Assembly (NCBI GenBank): GCA_045591885.1
Contig: JAZNTT010000024.1
Location: 1 to 19,899, forward strand
Length of the DNA: 19,899 nt
Source of the DNA: Colimorpha_A sp045591885
Lineage (GTDB): Bacteria; Bacillota; Clostridia; Oscillospirales; CAG-272
Direction: 5' to 3'
Part shown: positions 14,408 to 19,899 of the stretch, piece after piece
Layout of the letters: each line of letters begins with the position of its first letter
How positions within the stretch are numbered: position 1 is the stretch's first letter
The notes under the pieces: generated by a model
Seen by the model: only the letters and a program-made list of their open reading frames with translations
Told to the model about the DNA's origin: nothing
Databases searched by the model: none
Made by a program: the position numbers and the translations under genes

Positions 14408-16675
14408 TCAAAGCTTGTTCCTCATGATCTTTCCGCTGATCGTCTTGGGAAGCTCCGAACGGAACTCGACGATTCTCGGATATTTATAGGGCGCGGTACG
14501 GGATTTGACGTAATCCTGAATCTCCTTTTTAAGCTCGTCGGAAGCATTTGTTCCCGGAACGAGAACGATGCACGCCTTGACCACCTGACCCCTTACCTCG
14601 TCGGGCGCAGCACAAACACCGCACTCAAGCACGTAAGGAAGCTCCATGATCGTAGATTCGATCTCGAACGGTCCGATACGGTAGCCCGAACTCTTGATGA
14701 CGTCATCGGCACGTCCGACGTACCAGTAGTAGCCGTCCTCATCGCGCCATGCAAGGTCGCCCGTATGGTACATTCCGTCGTGCCATACGCTGTCTGTTGC
14801 CTCTTTATTGAGATAATAACCGAGGAATACTCCGCAGGAGACCTTCTTGTCGGTGCGGATGACGATCTCGCCGTTGACACCGTCGGGAACGGGATTTCCG
14901 TCGGTATCGACGAGGTCGATTCCGTATCCCGGAACGGGCTTACCCATAGCGCCCGGCTTAAGCTGAGTGCCGTAGAGATTTGCGATACCGAGAGTCATTT
15001 CGGTCTGACCGAAGCCCTCTGCGATGTGAAGTCCCGTTGCTTTCTCGAACTGATAATATACCTCGGGGTTGAGTGCCTCGCCTGCCGTCGTTGCGTGACG
15101 GATAGAGGAAAGGTCGTATTTGCTCAGATCCTGCTTGATAAGCATTCTGTACATGGTAGGCGGTGCGCAGAAGGTCGTGATTCCGTATTTTGCAAACATC
15201 GGAAGGATCTTCTCGGAATCGAAGCGGTCGAAGTCGTATGTGAAGACCGCGCCCTCGCAGAGCCACTGACCGTAAAGCTTGCCCCAAAGTGCCTTTCCCC
15301 AACCCGTTTCGGAAATGGTGAAGTGCAGTCCGTCCTGCTCGCAAAGGTGCCAGTATTTAGCGGTTACGAAGTGACCGAGAGCGTACTTATAGGAGTGCAT
15401 TGCCATCTTCGGATAGCCGGTCGTGCCCGACGTGAAGAGCATGAGCATCGGGTCGTTTCCGCAGGGAGCGTCGTCCTCACGGACGAAGCGGCGGCTGAAG
15501 AGGGAATATTCGGAGTCAAAATCGTGCCAACCGTCTCTCTTTCCGCCGACGAGGACCTTTGTAAGCTCGTTTCCGCATGCCTTTTCGGCAAGCTCGACAT
15601 GACGCGCGGTATCGCCGTCAGCAGTACAGAGAATAGCGGAAACGCCTGCGGCGTTAAAGCGGTATGTGAAGTCCTTTTCGACAAGCTGATTCGTTGCGGG
15701 AATTGCGATAGCGCCGAGCTTGTGAAGACCGAGAATTGCGAACCAGAACTGGTAGTGACGCTTGAGCACGAGCATTACGCGGTCGCCGCGCTTGATGCCG
15801 AGTGACTTGAAGTAATTTGCGCTCTGTGACGATGCGTCCTTGAAGTCCTTAAATGTGAAGCGGCGCTCTGTCATATCGTTCGAAACGTGAACCATAGCGA
15901 GCTTGTCGGGCTGACGGCGCGCGATCTCGTCAACGGTATCGAAGGCGAAGTTGTACTTCTCTTCATTTTCATAATTAACGTCGGTGAGAACTCCGTGCTC
16001 GTCCTCGGTCGTCTTCACGAACTTCTCGCAAAGGAGAGGCGCTCTCGTTGCGGTATGCTCACCGTTACCGATATACATCGGCTGGTCGGTCGCGTCGGAC
16101 GCCATGATCATAGCGAGGAACACACAGTCCTCTCCGCCGACGGCGATCATTCCGTGGGGAGTAGACGATTTGAAGAAGACGCTGTCGCCCTCGCGGAGCA
16201 CCTCCTCGCGGTCACCGATACGGATACGCATCGAGCCCTTGACCACCATATCAAATTCCTGTCCTGCGTGAGTAACGGTATGTATCGGCTGATTCTGAAG
16301 CTCCTCGGAATACTGATAGGTTACCCAGTAGGGCGTTGCGAGCTTTTTGCGGAAGAGGGGCGCCATATCCTGAATGGTAATTCCGTCCTCGCTTGCGGTC
16401 GTAAGTCCCTCGCCGCGGCGGGTGACGGTGTAGCCCGAAAGCTTTGCGCTGTGTCCCTCGAGAATGTCGGTAAGCTCGAGTCCGAACGCCTTCGCGCACT
16501 TATGAATAAAGGTGAAGGGGAGATCAACAGTACCCGTCTCGTAGGAACGGTACGTCTCCTCGCTTACCTCCGTCATTTCAGCCATTTCCTTGTAGGTGTA
16601 GCCCATGATCCGGCGCATTTCGGAGATACGCTGTGCGATGCTTTGAAGTTGATTCATGCTTGATTGTGCGGTCAT
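14408..16675 (-). CDS. XRE helix-turn-helix/cupin/acyl-CoA synthetase fusion, copy 1
   Basis: 755 residues with the same order as copy 2: XRE HTH at about 10-66 (MGYTYKEMAEMTEVSEETYRS), cupin at about 110-190 (GQEFDMVVKGSMRI, STPHGMIAVGG), then an AMP-forming acyl-CoA synthetase with ATP loop TSGTTGYPK, GRADDVIKSSGYRIG and the adenylation lysine K749 in PKTISGK. All catalytic motifs are intact. The start MTAQSSMNQ at 16675 follows AAAGGA; a longer open frame to 16771 is ruled out because it runs through the T-box terminator. It is the first gene behind the isoleucine-type T-box. Activation of 2-methylbutyrate or a related branched acid is inferred from that and from the oxidoreductase downstream; arylacetate or acetate-like acids remain possible. 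Confidence 0.9.
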   Translation of the reverse strand: MTAQSSMNQLQSIAQRISEMRRIMGYTYKEMAEMTEVSEETYRSYETGTVDLPFTFIHKCAKAFGLELTDILEGHSAKLSGYTVTRRGEGLTTASEDGITIQDMAPLFRKKLATPYWVTYQYSEELQNQPIHTVTHAGQEFDMVVKGSMRIRIGDREEVLREGDSVFFKSSTPHGMIAVGGEDCVFLAMIMASDATDQPMYIGNGEHTATRAPLLCEKFVKTTEDEHGVLTDVNYENEEKYNFAFDTVDEIARRQPDKLAMVHVSNDMTERRFTFKDFKDASSQSANYFKSLGIKRGDRVMLVLKRHYQFWFAILGLHKLGAIAIPATNQLVEKDFTYRFNAAGVSAILCTADGDTARHVELAEKACGNELTKVLVGGKRDGWHDFDSEYSLFSRRFVREDDAPCGNDPMLMLFTSGTTGYPKMAMHSYKYALGHFVTAKYWHLCEQDGLHFTISETGWGKALWGKLYGQWLCEGAVFTYDFDRFDSEKILPMFAKYGITTFCAPPTMYRMLIKQDLSKYDLSSIRHATTAGEALNPEVYYQFEKATGLHIAEGFGQTEMTLGIANLYGTQLKPGAMGKPVPGYGIDLVDTDGNPVPDGVNGEIVIRTDKKVSCGVFLGYYLNKEATDSVWHDGMYHTGDLAWRDEDGYYWYVGRADDVIKSSGYRIGPFEIESTIMELPYVLECGVCAAPDEVRGQVVKACIVLVPGTNASDELKKEIQDYVKSRTAPYKYPRIVEFRSELPKTISGKIMRNKL

Positions 16676-16709
16676 GATTTGTTTTCCTTTCAAAACAGAT
16701 ATTCCAAAC

Positions 16710-16746
16710 AAAAAACGTCCCAAGAAAAAACCTTTTTCTTGAGACG
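16710..16746 (-). terminator. T-box terminator hairpin
   Basis: Minus strand CGTCTCAAGAAAAA pairs with TTTTTCTTGGGACG (14 bp with one T-G pair), followed by TTTTTT. The hairpin lies 13 bases past the T-box core and is the OFF structure of the leader. Confidence 0.92.
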
Positions 16747-16983
16747 AGTAAATGAATACCCGCGGTACCACTCAAATTACGGAAAACCGTCACTTTGGAC
16801 TCTAACAAGCCCTTGCCCTTAACGCGGGATACGGAATGCCCTGGCGAAAGCTCGGACATTCGACTCGGAAGTGATATGCACATTGGGGCTTCGCTATCGG
16901 CTCGCACCGCCCGCCGACTCTCTGAAAGCTTAAGCACCGTGCCGTCTTCGTCACAGTCTTTATCTTGGGGATTTTTATTTGAT
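16710..16983 (-). ncRNA. T-box leader, specifier read as AUC (isoleucine)
   Basis: A complete T-box of about 270 bases. The conserved core AGTGGTACCGCGG (16772-16760) contains TGGT, which would pair with an ACCA tRNA end (discriminator A, as in tRNA-Ile). The distal Stem I shows the AGAGAG bulge and a GGTGCGA apical loop. Stem I base: GAAG (16949-16946) pairs with CTTC (16871-16868), and GCAC (16942-16939) with GTGC (16881-16878). The 3' side of the specifier loop is then ATATCA, and the codon just before the conserved A is ATC (16875-16873). Uncharged tRNA binding would prevent the downstream terminator and switch on synthetase copy 1 and genes after it. T-box identity is near certain; the codon register less so. 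Confidence 0.92.
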
Positions 16984-16989
16984 ACTGAC

Positions 16990-17018
16990 ATTTTACCACG
17001 ATGAAGCAAGTTTGTCAA
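16990..17018 (-). promoter_or_regulatory. Sigma-A promoter of the T-box-controlled cluster
   Basis: Minus strand TTGACA (17018-17013), 17-base spacer, TAAAAT (16995-16990) with TGG before it (extended -10). The predicted start is near 16983, just ahead of T-box Stem I. Confidence 0.9.
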
Positions 17019-17028
17019 ATGTTTTTTA

Positions 17029-17075
17029 CACAAAAAATGCAAAAAAATTTTACTGCGTCGCTTTTTTGTTTTGTG
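17029..17075. promoter_or_regulatory. Inverted repeat between two divergent promoters
   Basis: CACAAAA (17029-17035) and TTTTGTG (17069-17075), 33 bases apart, lie between the -35 boxes of the two divergent units. The surroundings are very A/T-rich, so chance is a real possibility. An operator for the XRE-domain synthetases is only a suggestion. Confidence 0.22.
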
Positions 17076-17113
17076 CAAAAACATCAAAACTTGATTCTTC
17101 CTTTGATTTTCCC

Positions 17114-17142
17114 TTGACATTTCGGGCATTTGGTGATTAAAT
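17114..17142 (+). promoter_or_regulatory. Sigma-A promoter of the LeuA-like gene
   Basis: TTGACA (17114-17119), 17-base spacer, TTAAAT (17137-17142), with TGA just before it giving an extended -10. The predicted start is near 17149, leaving a leader of about 74 bases. Confidence 0.82.
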
Positions 17143-17154
17143 AGATAAATAATG

Positions 17155-17202
17155 TAGACACCGAAGCTGTCCGCATGGGCGGAAATTCGGAAATTTTGTC
17201 TA
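17155..17202 (+). promoter_or_regulatory. Structured 5' leader hairpin, class not recognised
   Basis: Three nested stems: TAGACA (17155-17160) with TGTCTA (17197-17202); CCGAA (17161-17165) with TTCGG (17186-17190); TCCGC (17170-17174) with GCGGA (17179-17183), loop ATGG. A 6-base bulge AAATTT sits on the 3' side. The hairpin fills most of the leader and ends at the AAAAGGAG that may be part of the ribosome site, while a second AAAGG lies closer to the ATG. No T-run follows, so any control would be on translation or mRNA stability. I do not recognise a known riboswitch class. Confidence 0.45.
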
Positions 17203-17222
17203 AAAGGAGTTGAAAGGCATTT

Positions 17223-18632
17223 ATGAAACAGATCAGAATCAGCGACGCTACGATGAAGCAGACTTTTGAGGACTTCGTGCTATCTTTCAAGGAAAAGATC
17301 GAGCTATCGAAGCTACTTAATAAGCTTGGCGTTGACGTGATCGAGCTGGATCTCATAAGAAACGCCCGTATAGATTCGCTTCAGATAAAATCTATCGCTT
17401 CGGCGGTGAAGGACAGTATAATTGCCGTTCCTGTTGAGTTGAACAGCGAAAGCATCGAAATGACGTGGAGCGCGCTTCAGAGCGCCGAAAAGCCGCGCCT
17501 TCAGGTATGTGCGCCCGCTTCGCAGGTGCAGATCGAATACATTTCTCACAAAAAGCCCGATGTAATGCTCGAAACCGTAAAAAATACCGTTTCCGCTTGT
17601 AAGAAGCTTTGTAACGACGTCGAGTTCGTTGCCGAGGACGCTACGAGAAGCGATAAGACATTCCTTGCTCAGCTCGTAAAGGACGCGATCGAGGCAGGAG
17701 CTACTACCGTAACGCTTTGCGATACTGCGGGAACGATGCTTCCCTCCGAATTTGCGGAGTTTATTAAGGAGCAGTATGAGGCGATCCCCGAGCTTAAAAA
17801 CGTAACGCTCGGAATCTCCTGCGCGGATACTATCTCAATGGCCGACGCTTGCGCAGTTGCCGCAGTAGCGGAGGGCGCGTCGCAGATCAGATGCGCGGCG
17901 TATCCTATCGACTGTGCCGACCTTTCTAGCGTTGCACGCGTTATTTCTGCGAAGGAAGACGCGCTCGGCGCGCATTGCAATATCGCAGTTACGCAGATCA
18001 GCAGGATCATAGATCAGATAAATTGGCTCTGCAACCCGTCGAAGGGTAACGGAAGCGCACTCGCGATCGGCGATCACGACGATTCGGGAATCTTCCTCAC
18101 CTCTCACGACGATGAGGGCGCAGTCTCCGCGGCAGCCATAAAGCTCGGCTACGACCTTTCCGAGTCCGATAAGGGTAAGGTATACGCCGCTTTCCGTCAG
18201 ATAGCGGAAAGAAAGGAAAAGGTATCCTATAAGGAGCTTGACGCCATCGTTGCGTCGAGCGCTATGCAGGTTCCTCCGACCTATAAGCTCGATACCTACG
18301 TTATCACCTCGGGAAATACCATTTCCGCGACTGCGCATATCAAGCTCGAAAAGAACGGACAGAGCGTTGAGGGCGTATATATAGGAGACGGCTCGATAGA
18401 CGCCGCCTTCCAGGCGATAGAAAAGATAACCGGCTGTCATTATGAGCTCGACGATTTCCAGCTTCAGGCAGTAACGGAAGGCCGCGAGGCGATGGGACAG
18501 ACCGTCGTTAAGCTTCGCGCAAACGGAAAGGTATATTCGGGACGCGGAATCTCGACCGACATCGTCGGCGCGGGTATTCAGGCGTATCTTTCCGCACTCA
18601 ATAAGATAATCTACGAGGAGGAAGCCGAATGA
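17223..18632 (+). CDS. LeuA-like protein with degenerate active site and intact LeuA regulatory domain
   Basis: 469 residues, aligned by eye along its length to 2-isopropylmalate synthase: a TIM barrel (1-290), linker, and a LeuA dimer/regulatory domain (about 352-462, with GDGSIDAAFQAIEKI and SGRGISTDIVGAGIQAYLSALN). The catalytic DTTLRDGEQ motif has become DATMKQTFE (8-16), losing the Arg, metal-binding Asp and Glu. The metal-binding HxH has become S199-C-A201, and the GERAGN loop is also gone. VEFVAED and DTAGTMLPSEFA survive. The protein is thus probably not a Claisen-type synthase; it could be a leucine/isoleucine-binding pseudoenzyme or do new chemistry. AAAGG precedes the ATG by 5 bases. 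It is divergent from the T-box cluster and overlaps the next gene by 4 bases. Confidence 0.85.
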   Translation: MKQIRISDATMKQTFEDFVLSFKEKIELSKLLNKLGVDVIELDLIRNARIDSLQIKSIASAVKDSIIAVPVELNSESIEMTWSALQSAEKPRLQVCAPASQVQIEYISHKKPDVMLETVKNTVSACKKLCNDVEFVAEDATRSDKTFLAQLVKDAIEAGATTVTLCDTAGTMLPSEFAEFIKEQYEAIPELKNVTLGISCADTISMADACAVAAVAEGASQIRCAAYPIDCADLSSVARVISAKEDALGAHCNIAVTQISRIIDQINWLCNPSKGNGSALAIGDHDDSGIFLTSHDDEGAVSAAAIKLGYDLSESDKGKVYAAFRQIAERKEKVSYKELDAIVASSAMQVPPTYKLDTYVITSGNTISATAHIKLEKNGQSVEGVYIGDGSIDAAFQAIEKITGCHYELDDFQLQAVTEGREAMGQTVVKLRANGKVYSGRGISTDIVGAGIQAYLSALNKIIYEEEAE

Positions 18633-19899
18633 AACTTTCCTTCTCAAACAGGGGCTGGCGTGACTTCTCCTTTGAAGGCATGCTCGACACCGCATCCGAT
18701 ATGGGATTTTCGGGCGTAGAGGTATATAATCTTCACACTCTCCCCTCCCTTACGGATAAGGGCGCTCCCTTTCATAAATATAACGTAGCGTCGACGGCTC
18801 GTCAGATGCGCGAAAGGAATCTCGCGATCCCGTGCTTTGACACGTCCTGCGATATTTCGGGTGACGCTACGGTCATTCATACCGTTATCGGTCTTATGGA
18901 GATCGCACGAGACGCGAACGTTCCTTACGTCGTCGTCTGCGCTCTTCATGACGATGAAAACGCCGTTCATTCGGCACTCACCGCGCTTCTTAGGAAGGCG
19001 GAGCAGCTTTCGGTCTCGATCCTCGTTAAAACGAGCGGTATTTATTCCGATACCTCGCGTCTGCGCGCGCTCCTTGAGGGCTTCGCGTCGGATCGACTTG
19101 CCGCACTCTGGGACGTCCATCACACCTACCGTGACCACGGCGAAAGCTGTGACGATACTATAAAAAATCTCGGCGCTTACGTTTGCCACGTTCATCTGCG
19201 CGACTCCGACGATAAGGGAGAATATCAGCTTATCGGAGAGGGAACTATGCCGATAGACGACGTTATGCGCGCCCTTTCGTCGGTTAATTACGACGCTTTC
19301 ATTTCTCTTGAATGGAAGCCCGAATGGCTTGAAGGGCTTGACGATCCCGAGATCATTTTCCCTCATTTTGTAAACTATATGTCCCGTTTCCATTCGACTC
19401 GGGATATGAAGAAAACGCTTTATTTTAACCACGACGGCACGGGACAGTACGTCTGGAAAAAGGACGAGCTTATCGACCTTACCTTCTCTCAGGTGCTTGA
19501 CAGAGTTGCCGAGGAATTTCCCGATCAGTACTGCTTCAAGTATACGACTCTCGATTATACGCGTACCTATGCGGAGTTCCGTGAGGACGTTGACCGCTTT
19601 GCACGCGCGCTCGTTTCGCTCGGCGTAAAGGCGGGCTCAAAGGTCGCGGTCTGGGCAACGAATCTGCCTGCGTGGTATATTACCTTCTGGGCAACCACAA
19701 AGCTCGGTGCGGTGCTCGTAACCGACAATACCGCGTATAAGATCCACGAGGCGGAATACCTGCTTCGTCAGTCCGATACGCATACTCTCGTTATGATAGA
19801 CAGCTGTCTTGACTCGAACTATGCCGAGATAATAAACACCCTTTGCCCCGAGATAAAGGACGCGACTCCCGGCGAGCCGCTTCACTGCAAAAAGCTTCC
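18629..19899 (+). CDS. Xylose-isomerase-like TIM barrel fused to AMP-forming ligase (C-terminus beyond window)
   Basis: 423 residues are visible, with no stop before the window end. Residues 1-255 are a sugar-phosphate isomerase/epimerase-like barrel: metal ligands D162 (LWDVHHTY), H189 (HVHLRDSD) and E228 (SLEWKPEW) are kept, but the first usual Glu is replaced in ILVKTSGIY (around 134-135). After a linker (255-283), an AMP-binding ligase begins: FSQVLDRVAEEFPDQ, YTRTYAEF, ARALVSLGVKAGSKVAVWATN, FWATTKLGAVLVTDN. This resembles the N-terminal part of acyl-CoA synthetases; the ATP loop and catalytic lysine lie outside the window. The ATG overlaps the stop of the LeuA-like gene (ATGA), so the two are co-translated. 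Substrates of either half are unknown. Cytoplasmic, no signal. Confidence 0.85.
   Translation, partial: MKLSFSNRGWRDFSFEGMLDTASDMGFSGVEVYNLHTLPSLTDKGAPFHKYNVASTARQMRERNLAIPCFDTSCDISGDATVIHTVIGLMEIARDANVPYVVVCALHDDENAVHSALTALLRKAEQLSVSILVKTSGIYSDTSRLRALLEGFASDRLAALWDVHHTYRDHGESCDDTIKNLGAYVCHVHLRDSDDKGEYQLIGEGTMPIDDVMRALSSVNYDAFISLEWKPEWLEGLDDPEIIFPHFVNYMSRFHSTRDMKKTLYFNHDGTGQYVWKKDELIDLTFSQVLDRVAEEFPDQYCFKYTTLDYTRTYAEFREDVDRFARALVSLGVKAGSKVAVWATNLPAWYITFWATTKLGAVLVTDNTAYKIHEAEYLLRQSDTHTLVMIDSCLDSNYAEIINTLCPEIKDATPGEPLHCKKL

Noticed and set aside
12537..15805. Very long plus-strand open frames (583 and 471 codons) opposite the two synthetases
   Set aside because: They mirror the coding frames of the minus-strand synthetases, which have all catalytic motifs, and the two antisense products resemble each other only because the sense genes are paralogues. 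No ribosome sites or known domains.
16676..16771. N-terminal extension of synthetase copy 1 by 32 codons
   Set aside because: The extension translates the T-box terminator hairpin and T-run; the ATG at 16675 has AAAGGA upstream.
16578..17129. 183-codon minus-strand frame covering the leader of synthetase copy 1
   Set aside because: It runs through the T-box promoter, Stem I, core and terminator; the RNA element explains the sequence.
17835..19432. Minus-strand open frames (286 and 262 codons) opposite the LeuA-like and TIM-barrel/ligase genes
   Set aside because: The plus-strand reading has recognisable domains, a promoter, a ribosome site and a 4-base coupled overlap; the minus-strand products match nothing.

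Overview
The window looks like a chromosomal segment of an anaerobic, gut- or rumen-type Firmicute (Clostridia, probably near Ruminococcaceae/Oscillospiraceae). Reasons: a T-box leader and a ZTP (pfl-type) riboswitch, strong Shine-Dalgarno sites, sigma-A promoters with near-consensus boxes and 17-base spacers, oxygen-sensitive enzymes (pyruvate formate-lyase and its radical-SAM activase, a 2-oxoacid:ferredoxin oxidoreductase, a two-cluster ferredoxin/flavodoxin protein) and a GH51-type arabinofuranosidase. No tRNA, rRNA, CRISPR array or insertion sequence was seen.

Layout. 1-373 (minus): the start of a lipoprotein gene cut by the window edge, overlapped by a small DUF6809-like protein gene. 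454-540: two tandem terminators. 613-3048: a divergent pair, GH51-like glycosidase (minus) and AraC-family regulator (plus), sharing a 156-base promoter region; the regulator mRNA may be leaderless. 3184-3546 (plus): a truncated nitroreductase fused to an unrelated C-terminus, probably a decaying gene, ending in a perfect bidirectional terminator. 3572-4360 (minus): an EFR1-type flavodoxin/ferredoxin. 4476-7402 (minus): pflB-pflA with 4-base overlap, driven by a consensus promoter through a ZTP riboswitch with a terminator expression platform.

7669-16983 (minus) is the most interesting part: a roughly 9.3-kb cluster running from a T-box leader through two paralogous acyl-CoA synthetases (each with an N-terminal XRE helix-turn-helix and cupin), a MinD/CooC-like ATPase, the four subunits of a branched-chain 2-oxoacid:ferredoxin oxidoreductase (delta, alpha, beta, gamma) and a leucine dehydrogenase. 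The specifier codon read from the T-box is AUC (isoleucine). A T-box turns genes on when the amino acid is scarce, which fits synthesis and not degradation. The gene set gives a complete route: branched-chain fatty acid (e.g. 2-methylbutyrate) to acyl-CoA, reductive carboxylation to the 2-oxoacid, then reductive amination to isoleucine/valine/leucine. This chemistry is known physiologically in rumen bacteria; the reading of this cluster as a dedicated, T-box-controlled version of it is my inference.

17114-19899 (plus), transcribed away from the T-box cluster: a LeuA-like protein that keeps the barrel and the LeuA regulatory domain but has lost the catalytic and metal-binding residues, overlapping by 4 bases a large fusion of a xylose-isomerase-like TIM barrel with an AMP-forming ligase that runs off the window. 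These two look like a related but undescribed branched-chain sensing or activation module. The 547 bases between the divergent units hold the T-box, both promoters and a structured leader.
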